A DNA stretch of 64,000 nucleotides. It comes from Hamiltosporidium tvaerminnensis. Taxonomy: Eukaryota; Microsporidia; Dubosqiidae. The notes beneath the pieces are model-generated. The model ran no database searches. It had not been told where the DNA came from and saw only the letters and a list, made by a program, of their open reading frames with translations. This document shows positions 21,528 to 32,740 of this stretch, piece by piece. The position numbers and the translations under genes were made by a program. The DNA is taken from NCBI GenBank assembly GCA_022605425.2, contig JAKIMF020000013.1, positions 496,001 through 560,000 of the forward strand. Direction: 5' to 3'. Position 1 is the stretch's first letter; each line of letters begins with the position of its first letter.

Positions 21528-21716
21528 AATTCTCTTTAAAATATTTTCACCCCGAATGGAATTTAAAGAAGAAAATTACAGTTTTTCTAATAAATAATTC
21601 TCTTTAAAATATTTTCACCCCGAATGGAATTTAAAGAAGAAAATTACAGTTTTTCTAATAAATAATTCTCTTTAAAATATTTTCACCCCGAATGGAATTT
21701 AAAGAAGAAAATTACA
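21528..21716. repeat. Triplicated UTP15 start region, period 68 bp
   Basis: The unit atattttcaccccgaatgga and onward repeats at 21541, 21609 and 21677. Each unit carries the promoter-like CACCCCGA motif and an ATG (21556, 21624, 21692). Only the third ATG opens the UTP15 gene. The first two give a 13-codon frame, MEFKEENYSFSNK then stop, whose first nine residues equal the UTP15 N-terminus. Confidence 0.95.
21686..21689 (+). promoter_or_regulatory. CCCC start-associated motif of UTP15
   Basis: CACCCCGA, 3-6 nt before the ATG at 21692. It is a variant of the CCCTT motif and is present three times because of the 68-bp repeat. Confidence 0.45.
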
Positions 21717-23050
21717 GTTTAGAAATTGAAGATAAAAATCCTTTCATAAAAATAATAGAAACAGATAATTCTATAACATCTGTTGGTGTAAATTCAAACG
21801 GAATTTTTTTTAATGAAAAAAATGTGGTAAAAAAATATAAAAAAGAAAAAATGAAGACTTTTACAAAGCACATGTCAAATATAACAGATATATGTATTTA
21901 TGGTGACAATGTGTATTCTGGAGATATATGTGGTGGTATAAAACTTATATCAGATAAAAGACAAGTATTACGACAGTATGATGAACATGAAGGTAGAATA
22001 AATCAAATTATTATTTTAGATTCTACTTTGGTTGGTTCTTGTAGTGATGATTTATCTGTAAAAATATATGAATTGAGTCAATCTGAATCCATTAAAACGT
22101 TAACAGATCATACGGATTATATAAAAAGTATTTCTGTAAATTCTAATATTTTGGGAACTTCATCGTACGATAAAAATATTTTCTTTTATGATAAAAATTC
22201 TTTTGAAAAAATAAATTTCTTAAAAACCGAAAATCAAATTTTTAAAATAAACTTTGTTGAAGAAAATTTGATTTTGGTTGGTGAGGGGTGTTTTTTAAGT
22301 ATTTATGATTTAAGAAATAATAAATGTGTTAAGAGTGTACAAGTACATGATAAAGAAGTAAGTGATGTTATGGTATATGAAGGTAGAATATATTCTACAG
22401 GATTGGATTCTTCATTCAAGGTGTTTGATATGAATTTAGAAATGTTAGATGAATTGTCTTTTGAATCTTCTGTTTTAAAATTTACAATCTTTAATGATAT
22501 TCCGTATTTAGGAATGGAAAATGGAGAAATAAAAAGTTTAAAAGTTGAAAGAAAAATAGAAAAAAATAAAAATTTAAAAAAATATAACAAAATACGGTAT
22601 TTTACACAATTCAAGGTAGAAGTAGATGGAATAGAAAATAAATTTACAAAAAGTAATGAGATAAAAAGTATGGTAAAGAAACATGAATATAAGAAATGTT
22701 TTGATTATATTTTTGAAAAAAATGAATTAAATTTGATATTTGGGTATTTAAAATATTTGGAGGAAAATAATTTATTGAAAAAAATTATTTTAAATCGAAC
22801 AGAAAATGAATTGATAAGAATATTTGATTTCATGATAAAGTATTTTTATAGAAAAGAATTTTTCGTAATTTTTATAAAGATTCTAAAAATAATCATAAAA
22901 GTTTATAAAAGTATTATTTTTGAATCTATGAATTTATCGGAAAAGATTTTATGTTTAAAAGAATTACAAGAAGAAAATGATGAATGCTCTTTGGTTTATA
23001 CAAATATTTTTAAGAAAATTGACTGTTTGTTGAGTAAAAGTTCTATTTAA
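21692..23050 (+). CDS. UTP15: U3 snoRNP-associated WD40 protein UTP15
   Basis: This 452-residue protein has an N-terminal WD40 propeller, about residues 25-285. Degenerate blades are visible, such as TFTKHMSNITDICIYGDNVY, GSCSDDLSVKIYEL, KTLTDHTDYIKSI and YSTGLDSSFKVFDM. A helical C-terminal domain (about 320-430) contains EYKKCFDYIFEKN and NRTENELIRIFDFMIKYFY, the UTP15 C-terminal signature arrangement. UTP15 belongs to the t-UTP/UtpA complex of the small-subunit processome and links pre-rRNA transcription to processing. It is shorter than the usual 500 or so residues. Its start region is triplicated, and its 3' end is also duplicated (78-bp period). Confidence 0.85.
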   Translation: MEFKEENYSLEIEDKNPFIKIIETDNSITSVGVNSNGIFFNEKNVVKKYKKEKMKTFTKHMSNITDICIYGDNVYSGDICGGIKLISDKRQVLRQYDEHEGRINQIIILDSTLVGSCSDDLSVKIYELSQSESIKTLTDHTDYIKSISVNSNILGTSSYDKNIFFYDKNSFEKINFLKTENQIFKINFVEENLILVGEGCFLSIYDLRNNKCVKSVQVHDKEVSDVMVYEGRIYSTGLDSSFKVFDMNLEMLDELSFESSVLKFTIFNDIPYLGMENGEIKSLKVERKIEKNKNLKKYNKIRYFTQFKVEVDGIENKFTKSNEIKSMVKKHEYKKCFDYIFEKNELNLIFGYLKYLEENNLLKKIILNRTENELIRIFDFMIKYFYRKEFFVIFIKILKIIIKVYKSIIFESMNLSEKILCLKELQEENDECSLVYTNIFKKIDCLLSKSSI

Positions 23051-23185
23051 AATATTAAAATAATATATCCTATGATTTTCGTTTAAAATATTAAAATTGA
23101 CTGATGGTTGAGTAAAAGTTCTATTTAAAATATTAAAATAATATATTCTATGTTTTTCTTTTAAAATATTGAAATTTTCTGTTTT
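23018..23185. repeat. Tandem duplication at the UTP15 3' end, period 78 bp
   Basis: The phrase gttgagtaaaagttctattt and the following AT-rich bases occur at 23029 and 23107, with a partial third tttaaaatatt unit. The first copy includes the last UTP15 codons and stop. Confidence 0.85.
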
Positions 23186-23399
23186 CTTTGAATATGTGCA
23201 AGTAAAATAACTGTAAATTAGGTTGGAATTTGATGAAGACCAGAGAGAAAATGAAAATTTTTTAGGATTCAAAGTATTTTATTTTTTTTACCCCTTGCTT
23301 GTCAATTTACAATGAAAAATTTAAAATTACAAAATATTTACGACCTTAATAAATATTTAAATTTCGAATTGATTTTCTCACTCAAAAGTAACTAAATTT

Positions 23400-24320
23400 T
23401 CTATTTATATGATACTTATTAGGATTAGAGAACTATTTATCAAAATCTCCCAAAATGCAAATAAGAAACGATAGTGACTTAAAGGAGCATTTGTATTAGA
23501 ACAACCCAATTTGGTTAAATTATGTTTGGTTTGAAATAGAACTCTAAACAGCTTCATTCTTTCTTTAGGAAAGGTTCGTTTCCGCTGTATGTTTTGTGTT
23601 AAGAAAAATACCGAATATTGATTCGATGCAATTAAAAACTTCAAAATTAGAACTCATGGTATAATTTAAATTATTTTGGAATTTGCATTTGAACTGCCAT
23701 ATGATGTTATTAAAGCACATCATGTTTTTTCAGATGCAACTATAGCAGATTCTATTAAAGAATTGAGATTGCTAATACAAAATAATTGCTTGTATTCCTT
23801 TGAAAAAAATTGGTGAACCCGGAGAAATAGGGAAATGGATGAAAAGTTATAGGCAAGGAAAAGTATAATAGAGGTCGTCTCATTAGTCAAAAATGGTTTT
23901 TGGAGCTATTTCGAGAACGAAAAAAAGGTCCAATGTGCCAACTTGTTCCAAATAGACTTGGGTGGTTTTTAAAAAAGGCTGTATATAATTCTATCTATTT
24001 AGGAAGTACACTATATTCCGATGAATACCGTTCATACATATCAATATTAAGAGCAAATCAAGATTTCTCTTATAATAGTGTTACCATTCAACAAATTTTA
24101 TATCAAAATCTGGTTTTCATATTAACACAATCGAAAATTTATAGTAGAGATTCAAAAGGTTGAGTAAAACATAATTTAGCAAAAAGCTTAAGTTGAATGA
24201 TTACATTCACGAATACAGTTTTAGTAGAATCATCGATGTAAGGCAAGAAATACACTGTTTTTAAAATCATTGGAACTTTTTATTAAAAAATTTGATATTA
24301 TTTTACATGATTTTTTGCAT
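23400..24320 (+). mobile_element. Merlin/ISXO2-like DNA transposase fossil
   Basis: Across stops and frameshifts the plus strand spells the family order. A zinc-ribbon remnant (RFRCMFCVKKNTEY), a helix block (ILEFAFELPYDVIKAHHVF, then SDATIADSIKELR) and the catalytic region all appear. The last begins GEPGEI, continues with MDEKLLGKGKYNRGR, where the family has an (E/D)-I/M-D-E motif, and then VPNRLGWFLKKAVYNSI and STLYSDEYRSY carrying the second acidic residue. This is an IS1016/ISXO2-type transposase, known in eukaryotes as Merlin and reported in microsporidia. Inactive. Terminal inverted repeats were not found. Confidence 0.75.
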
Positions 24321-24700
24321 AAACTTAAATTCACAAAAGCTGGTCAAAATAAAAATCTTTAAACTCCTAAACAATTTTCATTATACTTCTGGCTTTCATC
24401 GAAAGCCAACCTGAAATTGTTCTAAAACTAAAATTTAACGAAATATTTGTGTAACAAATGCAATATTTTAGAAGAGTATATTTAAATTGTAAGATATCAG
24501 AGCAAAATTGAGGTTAATTGTATAGCTTTAATATATTTAAAAAATCCCTTATCAATTACGCTTTATCAATTATATGATTTACAATACAGTTTCTGGAGTT
24601 TATTATAAGGAATAATTCTGTAACTAGAAAAAAATTTTAGAAAATATTTCACAAATACTTATTTTGAAGATCTAATTTTAATCGTGTAACATCATACTGA
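24320..24700. other. Intergenic, no feature seen
   Basis: AT-rich stretch between the transposase fossil and a repeat copy. Confidence 0.4.
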
Positions 24701-24704
24701 TGTT

Positions 24705-25362
24705 TTGCACATGTTTTATTGTTCTATAGCATTAGTATAGTTCTAAAGCTAACATAAATAACTGTTTCTTTAACTATATCGATACCTCAATTGTACCCAC
24801 ATCCCAAAGTCTTCTAAAAAAAATGTATAAAACCTAATTACTAGGTTATAAAGTTGCATGTAGCATGTATATATTTGTTACATGGATTGTGATCTTACGC
24901 AAATTCCACTTTGAGCTCCATCAAAACTATGCAAATTCTTAGATAGTCTACTTACTGTTTTTCTAATATACTTTATGTAAAGATATATCTCAGCGACTTA
25001 CATGAGGTCTACTTAGACAGTGCAAGTGAAACTCACATATATATCATGCTACCTGGCTTTCACAGCTTTAAAGATTATTAATTTTATTTATCTCGTGCCC
25101 TAAGTATTTTAATCCAAGATAATAGTTCGAAGTTTCATACTTTTAGGCAATTGCATATAATTTCAGCTGCAGTCTGCGATCTTGAAACATAAAAAACTAC
25201 AATTAAATCTGTAAAAAAAGGTTTCTTTATTTCGTAGACCCTTTTCTTCTAATACAGAGCCAAAAAATACCCGAAAATCTAAGCAATAATCTCACACCAA
25301 TTGTTTATATTCAATGCAAAGCGGATATTTTTTCACGTGGATATCTTCTTTCTACTTCAACA
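24705..25362 (-). mobile_element. SINE-like repeat, type A, old copy
   Basis: Read on the minus strand, its ends correspond to the type A head (gaagatatccacgtg) and the 3' block (ttatgttagctttagaacta). The internal order is preserved: cccacatcccaaagtcttc, then catggattgtgatct, then tttcatacttttaggcaatt. Strongly diverged. It lies about 170 bp upstream of the LRR/BTB-like gene. Confidence 0.75.
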
Positions 25363-25530
25363 GATGAATAATAAAATATATAACCGTAAAATTTCTAAAA
25401 AAATTGTATTCAATCATTTATTTTAATTAGTGCTTCCATCCATATTCAATTTTCTTTTAATTAAATTAAACGATTAAATTATTTTTTTTATCGATCTCAA
25501 ACAATATTTTAACAGAAATTTTAAACCCAG

Positions 25531-27918
25531 ATGTGTTTAAGAATATATTCAACACGAATTTTTGAAAACCTTGTTGCTTTAAAAAAATTTCTTTTGATAT
25601 TTATGTTTCCTATTTGCCTTTTGTTTCCGGCAAATTGCACAACGGTGAACTTTATTGTCATAAACGAAGAAAATCGAATTTTTAATTTTGATAATCGGCA
25701 TTTACAACTCGAAGAATGCATCCTTGAATACGATTCTCTAAATTCATTATATGAAGAAGACAAATTTAGTATTTTAAAAAATAATATTATATGTTTTAAA
25801 TCTATATCAGGACAACACAAATATTATAATCCGGAAATTGTAACAATACCATATAATAAAAATACGTTACTTAATTCAAATGTTTTAAAGAAAATTTACG
25901 AATCAAAACAAATAGATATTAGAATCATTTTGAAAGATATTACTTATCGATCTTTACAAATATTTCTTAAATCATTAGAATATGAAGATAGTATTGTCAA
26001 TAAATTTAAAATACAGGATTTTTTAGATATATTAACGATTATTTCTCTATTAGATATAGAAAATACAAAAGAAATAACATATTATATTAAAGAATTGTTT
26101 AGACATCTTATTTTCGAAATGATAAATTGTGATTTTGAAAAATATCGTGACAGTCTTAATTATAAAAAGATTAAGAAACCTATTCTTATCGATTTGTGGA
26201 TACTTTTTATGAATATTATAACATTCGCTGATAAAAACATGGTTAGGCAAGTTGTTTTATCAGATAATAGAAAATTGAGTTTGAAGAAAATAGAAATATT
26301 TTTATCTGCTCGAATTCAGTTCATGCCGAAGTTAAAATTCAAACTTTATCTAAGATTTAACACAAAAAGCATTGGAAATTTATACAAAATTTATAGAGTA
26401 GATTATTTAATGAGAACATTGCATTTTTTATTCAAGATAACAAATTTAGATATTTTGTACTTAATTTTTGGTGATGAAGAATCATATGCCAAATCAATCA
26501 AAATTTTTTCAAATATTTCAATTCATACAAAAAAACTTTACTTATATTTTTTCAAGGAACCAATAAATCTTTTCATAAATAAAAATGGTACTTTTTTCTC
26601 AAAAAGTTTCAATATATTGAAAATAAAATATAATTTTACATCCGAAGAAATGGAACCATTTTTGGTTTCTTGTAGTAAGTGCCAAAAAATCACTCTATTA
26701 TTGAAAAATTTAGATTCTAACACATTTGAATTATTGATAAAATTTGCCAGAAATAATCCAGATATTTTTTATAAAGTTTTTTATTGTACTTATATTTTAG
26801 AAAATATAACTTATGATCTTCTAAGATCAATTCCTAATAATATTATATTTTATGTTAATTATAACCAAACAAGTATGAAATATCAACAAATACCTCTTAT
26901 GTTCATGCCGTTTTTTAATAATTACGCTTTTTATTACAAACATAAAGAAGAATTAAGACTACCTACTGACTTTATATTTTTTGAATGTTCAAAAATAAAA
27001 GATATAAAACTAGATTATAAACTTAGCGATTCACCTTTTAAACTCGATGATACCGTATTTACATCATTAAGATACTTGAAAACAATCAAATGCCTTTCTT
27101 TAGAAAATATTGTTATCAGTAAAGAGTTGCTATTCTATATTTTGGAATCAAATACACTTATTCAGCTAATTATCAAAAAGTTTATTTGTAAAAAGTTAGA
27201 ATTCCTTTCGGACGATTATATACTCTACAATTTTGTTTTGAACCACATTCGCTTAGAAGATTCTCTATCTTTTATTGATTCAAACATTAGTATTTTTTTA
27301 AATAGGTTTAAAAAAGTGGTGGGTCTAATGTTTATAAATGCAGATATGTATTATAAATCTAGTTATTTATACATGGCTTATAGTTTTTTTGTGAAATTGC
27401 CAAAAAAACAAAATAATAAAACATATTTAAAACGTTTGGAGATCCAATCAGCTTCAAATAATAAAAATACACCAAATATTTTAAATTTTTTATCTGAGAT
27501 TTATATATTTACAAAGCTTAGCGTTATTTTATACAATGTCAATCAAATTACCGAGTTGGAATATCAGTTTTTTAGCAAAATGCCAGAACTTGAGGCTGTT
27601 TTTATCGAAATACGAAATCGAACAAATCTTTTGAACTTTCAAAAACTTTTCTCTAATTTGAAATTTAACAGGACAAAAATTATTCTTGATATTAATGTTG
27701 GAAAAATTCAAAAAGAGGACGTAAGAATATTTTCAAGATGTAAACATATAGCAAATATGTATCTATCATGTGACTCAATTGATTACGAAACTGTTGCAAG
27801 CCTTAAAAAAAATGACTTCAAAAATACTATTTTCAAACTTGTAAAACCTACCCGTGCCGAAAGATCCAATGAAATAAATAATTATCTTGATTCTGAATTT
27901 GAAATAAACTACCCGTGA
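25531..27918 (+). CDS. Secreted LRR/BTB-like family protein, intact
   Basis: A 795-residue protein in one frame. A hydrophobic segment near the N-terminus (about 18-33, ending PANC) looks like a signal peptide preceded by a basic stretch. At about 110-185 lies a helical block (IRIILKDITYRSLQIFLKSL, then FKIQDFLDILTIISLLDI) whose pattern resembles a BTB/POZ-type fold. The remainder has irregular leucine-rich repeats (LKTIKCLSLENIVI; LEAVFIEIRNRTNLLNFQKL, shortened) without a clean consensus. The frameshifted gene at 3942 is a paralogue by order and pattern. Large, fast-evolving secreted LRR families are known in microsporidia and are suspected to act on the host. That role is inferred here. 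CCC stands 3-5 nt before the ATG. Confidence 0.7.
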   Translation: MCLRIYSTRIFENLVALKKFLLIFMFPICLLFPANCTTVNFIVINEENRIFNFDNRHLQLEECILEYDSLNSLYEEDKFSILKNNIICFKSISGQHKYYNPEIVTIPYNKNTLLNSNVLKKIYESKQIDIRIILKDITYRSLQIFLKSLEYEDSIVNKFKIQDFLDILTIISLLDIENTKEITYYIKELFRHLIFEMINCDFEKYRDSLNYKKIKKPILIDLWILFMNIITFADKNMVRQVVLSDNRKLSLKKIEIFLSARIQFMPKLKFKLYLRFNTKSIGNLYKIYRVDYLMRTLHFLFKITNLDILYLIFGDEESYAKSIKIFSNISIHTKKLYLYFFKEPINLFINKNGTFFSKSFNILKIKYNFTSEEMEPFLVSCSKCQKITLLLKNLDSNTFELLIKFARNNPDIFYKVFYCTYILENITYDLLRSIPNNIIFYVNYNQTSMKYQQIPLMFMPFFNNYAFYYKHKEELRLPTDFIFFECSKIKDIKLDYKLSDSPFKLDDTVFTSLRYLKTIKCLSLENIVISKELLFYILESNTLIQLIIKKFICKKLEFLSDDYILYNFVLNHIRLEDSLSFIDSNISIFLNRFKKVVGLMFINADMYYKSSYLYMAYSFFVKLPKKQNNKTYLKRLEIQSASNNKNTPNILNFLSEIYIFTKLSVILYNVNQITELEYQFFSKMPELEAVFIEIRNRTNLLNFQKLFSNLKFNRTKIILDINVGKIQKEDVRIFSRCKHIANMYLSCDSIDYETVASLKKNDFKNTIFKLVKPTRAERSNEINNYLDSEFEINYP

Positions 27919-28014
27919 TCTATCAGAATGTATTTCCTTATCGAATATTTTAAATAAACAGCGAATATTTCTAATTATCTTATTTCTAAACAATTTTTTA
28001 AAAAATTCTGAGTT

Positions 28015-29408
28015 AAACCCATTTTTACATTTTATGAATTTCTCTACTCCTTTACCACCATCTTTTCTTCTTCTAAAATCAAACCTTCGTTTATGTTTAT
28101 TTTCGTTTCACGTCATCTGGTTCCTCCTTCTGAAAATGGGTTTTTTTTGTTTTGAACTTAAACACCATCTTCATCTCTACTCGAAAGTTTTAAGGGTGGT
28201 GTTGGTTCCTAAAACATCTCTGCTCACATAATGATGCTCTCTCCCAGCCCTTTTCGGCATTAGGTTCTGACTCAAGACCTCTTCGTCGCTCGATGAAAAT
28301 TGTTTCGACTGTCTTCTCAGTTCCTATCGACTGAATACATGCCTCTAAATTATGAGGTATTTCTAGCCTTTTTAAGTGTGACTTATTGTATTTTGTCACA
28401 ATTCTATTACAAGTCATTACATAATAAATTATATCAGCCCTACATTTATAAATCGAACCCAAGCCATAGGCTAGCAGGTCATACTTTTTTGGTTTTTCGA
28501 TTTCAGCTATTTGAAGCGAATCTTGGGAAGTGATTCCTTCTTCAATGAGTGTTATCTTATTCTTCTTATCTAAAATAAATATGTCGGGTCTGTTTTTCCG
28601 AATTTTAACATCAGTTTTTATTCTGGTGTCTACTCTTATCTCGGCATACTCATTATCAAAAATTTCTTGAATTGAGTGACTCCTAATTCGTTTTGAGGAC
28701 CTAAACTTATATCTATTTGGGTGAAGTAAGTGTATGCATCTTAACACTTCATTATGCCGTCTGGTGTAGTCATGACCTAGCATTTTTTCACATCGAGTTG
28801 CTAGATGATCCACAGTCTTACCAGACTTCCCGCAATGTTGACAGATCCCATCTGCTCTCCAGAATACATTTATATCCTGGATATAGCAGAACACAGCTTC
28901 TTTGCGTGATCTAATATTCCCTCTCTTTGGCCATCTAGAAGAGTCACTAACACTCACAAGCTCATTTTTCCTTGCATTATATAACTTTGAATGGAGTTTA
29001 CGTTTTTCAATATATAATCTTGTAAGTTTAGCTTCTTCTAAACTTTTCTTAGTGACTTTTTCTATCAACCTGTACTTTGCTTTTAAGAAGCCTTTTATTA
29101 GTGACTTCTTTTATCAACCTTACTTTACTTTTAAGAAGCCTTTTAGTAGTGCAAGATGGGTTTTATTATTATTCTTCACCTTGAGGATTGCTGCTCGTCT
29201 AGTTGATATTTCTTTACTTTTTTCCAGAAAATCCAAGAGTTGCATAAGCATATGTTCGCTTCGCAATTCAACACTATGTAGGCCTCTTTCAAGTTCTGTT
29301 CTAGGAAGATACAAACGTTCTTTACATTCTGTGCGAAGATGTATTTTATTCTTCACCAACACCGTACGCACTGCATCATCTAACTTAGAGAACTCAGCCG
29401 ACTAATAC
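28015..29408 (-). mobile_element. RLE-type (R2/NeSL-like) non-LTR retrotransposon, 5'-truncated
   Basis: The minus strand carries the 3' part of the element. First come about 110 residues of the region after the RT. Then comes a clean 292-residue frame (29068-28190) with a CCHC finger, CQHCGKSGKTVDHLATRC (C-x2-C-x8-H-x4-C), and a restriction-like endonuclease core, RPDIFILDKKNKITLIEEGI. An untranslated 3' part runs to about 28015. A 48-bp tandem duplication (ttaagaag at 29083 and 29131) separates the two coding pieces. The RT domain is missing: similarity to the 59.5-kb copy stops near 29408. Such 5' truncation is usual for target-primed insertion. Confidence 0.85.
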
Positions 29409-29409
29409 T

Positions 29410-31708
29410 ACGCTAATATATACATATATATACTACACACTAGAAGTTTCGGAGAGGAAAAAAATAATGAACCAGAATGTGGATATTTATGCATTTCAAT
29501 CGGTTTTTAAATAAATTTCTAAGCTCTGAATTATAAAAAAAAATTGGGTTTTAGCTAAGAATAGGTTTGTATACAAGAAGTAAATTTGTTTTTATTTATA
29601 AAAATGGCTTCCTCTGACTAAAAAATTTTTTTGCACTTTCAAAGAACAACTAATTTTATTAAAAATGAATCGGAAAGAAAAAAACTCAAAATAGTAGATA
29701 TAAAGATATTTGTTGCTTTTTCTTTATCTTCATAACCATTAATATCCAAAATATCTAATATATAAAGATAAAGCATGATTCTGGTCATTAAAAAAGTAGC
29801 TTATAGTGGAAAACAAAAAAAATTAAGTTTTAAATTTAGTACATAAAAGATAGATTATTCAATTCATGAATATATGATTTCAAAATAAAGGTTTGGCACG
29901 CTGTCTTTGATCACAACGAACATATTATTTCTTGTATTAAAAACAACTAAACGAGTAGTATACTCTTACAACATAGAGATAGTTCAAATACAAAAATATT
30001 AAATGACTAATAGTGTATTAAGTTTTAAGTGTATAAATTCTATTTTCTGAATTGATTTTTATAAATAAAATTAAAAAAATCTGCAGTAAATTGCAATAAT
30101 AGAAAGACAAAACGATAATTTGATTTTTGAATTGTCATTAAAACGGCTTTTTTCTGTATATAATAAAAATATAGGTAAATATGACAAAATAATACATAAA
30201 AAAATAGTAAATATTTTTGCTATACCTAAATAGAAATGATAATAACAGCAAGGCTTTAAAAAGCTTTGAAGAAAATTATCTGTATATTTTAGATTGGAAT
30301 TATAGTGTTTTTAAAGCTGATTTTGGATCGGAGGAAAAACTTAAATGTATTTTTGAAAATCAAAAACCAACATTTAATATTGTAGAACACTTTTAAGTTA
30401 TTAAGTATTTAGCTTCTTGCATATAACCCTATCTTCGACACCAAAGATAAAAGAGAAATGAAATAAGTAGGCAAGTAATTTTATAACCCTAATATACATT
30501 CTAATGAGACTAATTGTTCTACAATATTTCTTCTTGGCGATCAATATATAATTATATTTTTATAACCGTATTTGGAGATATTTATTTCAATATTTCTCTA
30601 AATGCGTGCTTACCCTAAAATATAGCAATTACAGAAAAAAACGGAACAGAATATTTCATCAAAAACAAACATGGCATATATTTGAACATTAATTTATTAA
30701 AATTTCAACTTTATAGAAATAGAATATCTCTTATAAAATTTCTTTAAATAAATAAACAATAAAAAAAGGTAGAAAAATCAGTTTTTTAAACAAACAAAAT
30801 TATTTTTATTTATTGCTTTGATTTGAACATATTTCTTATCTGATAATAAGAGATAGAATTGTTATAAAATATTATAAATGCATCTTAAACGCTTCTAACT
30901 ATAATTAAAAATAGAGAAAATATTATTCGATAGTATTTAAAAATATTGTAAAAACCGTTTTCTGATTGTCAAAGAAAATTTACAGCCTATAAGAATTTCA
31001 GGGAACATGAAAAATAAAAGAGTAAACTCGCACAAACACTAAAAATTTCAAAAAAAGTATATTTTTTATTCTATATACCTGCCTAAGATAATTATACTAG
31101 AACCAAAACCAACTTTTTAAGTTAATAATTTGAGTTAGAAGTAACAATTCGTTCTTTAATGAAAGTAAAAATAGATGTTTTTGAACTAAAAATTGGCTTA
31201 CAGACAATAAATTAATCACGAGGTATATAATTACTTTGTAGTGAAAAAAAATATCTAATTGTTTTTTATCAATACATTTATTTCTAGAATTTTTTAATAT
31301 TTTTTTACGTTTTACTTTTTAAGTGATTTAAATTTAAAATATTTTTTTTTCCATTCTCACAAAAAAAATTAAAGAAAATCAAAATTAAAGAAAATCAAAA
31401 TTGAATAAAATCAAATTGAAGAAAACAAAAAAAAAATAAAAACGAACTTGAAGAAAATCAAATTGAATAAAATCAAATTAAAACAATGTACTTAGGATAT
31501 AATTCTAAAGCAAAAAAATATTAAATAAAATATATTGAAATCAACATTTATATAAAAATAGAAATAATTGTAATGGAAAATTAAATTTTTAATAAAATTA
31601 TTTTGTAATAAATTTCTATAAAAATACCAATTCTACATTTATTGTCACCAACAAATAAAACAAAAGTAATTTTAAAGACACATTTTTTTATAACCTAAAA
31701 AATGAGAG
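29410..31708. other. Gene-free AT-rich region
   Basis: No open frame of note. A short stretch at about 30425-30475 (cttcgacaccaaagataaaa, then aataagtaggcaag) resembles part of the type B repeat body and may be a fragment. Around 31370-31490 an A-rich reiteration (aaagaaaatcaaaattg) precedes the next gene. Confidence 0.4.
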
Positions 31709-31713
31709 CCCTT
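31709..31713 (+). promoter_or_regulatory. CCCTT start-associated motif
   Basis: gagCCCTTagtta ends 5 nt before the ATG at 31719 and supports that start. Confidence 0.6.
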
Positions 31714-31718
31714 AGTTA

Positions 31719-32699
31719 ATGGATTTAAACCAGATAATACAGGATGCTATAATTGAACCAAATAAAAATTATAAAAAAGAAAAAATAGAATTTGTTACCA
31801 TAAAACCCGATCTTCAAGCTATTTTAGACAAATACTTAACAAAAAAAGTAGAAAATCTTTCAGAATTACAAGATATTCAAAAAGTATTTGAATTATCATT
31901 TTTGGATTCACAATATATATCTAATAAAGAAAAAATTGTAGATTTTATAAATTTTCTAGATAAACTTAAATTCGAGTATTTACAATACAACATTGAATTA
32001 CCGTTTGATACCAAAGATTTAAAAGAAATGTGTTCTAAATCTTTAGATATACAAGAAATAGAAAAACAAATTGATGTTTATGAAGTCAGAATTGCTCTTT
32101 TGAGAGATAAATATGAGATATTAAAAAACAAATTGGAAAATATCTGTAATAAGATTATTAATATTTCTGAAATAAAAGAATATTTTTCAAATGACGAAAA
32201 ATACTTACAAAATCTTATTGACATAACAAAACTACATGATAATACAAAATTGATCTATGAATGTACAAATAGAAATACATATAATAACGAATCTATCAAT
32301 ACTATAAATAATAATGAATACACAACTAATTTCAATGGAAATCAAGAATATTTACAAAAATATTTCTCAAATCCTGAATGTATAAATATAGTTTTTAAAG
32401 ATATTAAAAATATTAATTTTATTAAAAAATATATTTTACTTCTAAAAAACAATCAATCATTTAAAAATTTACTAAGAAAATATGAAATTTTAAATTGCTT
32501 ACAAAATATAGAAGATTTTGATATGAAAGTAATTTTACTTGAACTTATAAGTAACAAAGAAATCAAAATAGAAGAATTGGTTAATAAGTATCAATTAGAT
32601 AAAATAGAAATTGTTAAAAAAATATATATTTTAGATTATAAAAAAATTGTTACTAAAGATACAAATAATAATGTAATAAAGTTGAATATTTCTTTTTAA
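31719..32699 (+). CDS. Unassigned coiled-coil protein with a possible C-terminal winged helix
   Basis: 326 residues, helical and charged. A coiled-coil stretch lies at about 115-150 (EIEKQIDVYEVRIALLRDKY). An Asn/Thr-rich low-complexity linker lies at about 185-215. The C-terminal 60 residues (VILLELISNKEIKIEELVNK, then DKIEIVKKIYILDYKKIVTK) have the helix-helix-helix-strand pattern of a winged-helix domain. This architecture appears in kinetochore, RNA polymerase III and ESCRT-type proteins, but I cannot assign one. The CCCTT motif 5 nt before the ATG and the clean frame show a real gene. Confidence 0.65.
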   Translation: MDLNQIIQDAIIEPNKNYKKEKIEFVTIKPDLQAILDKYLTKKVENLSELQDIQKVFELSFLDSQYISNKEKIVDFINFLDKLKFEYLQYNIELPFDTKDLKEMCSKSLDIQEIEKQIDVYEVRIALLRDKYEILKNKLENICNKIINISEIKEYFSNDEKYLQNLIDITKLHDNTKLIYECTNRNTYNNESINTINNNEYTTNFNGNQEYLQKYFSNPECINIVFKDIKNINFIKKYILLLKNNQSFKNLLRKYEILNCLQNIEDFDMKVILLELISNKEIKIEELVNKYQLDKIEIVKKIYILDYKKIVTKDTNNNVIKLNISF

Positions 32700-32740
32700 A
32701 TAATTATATTTGACAAATAAAAATAAAAAAATTCTTATTT

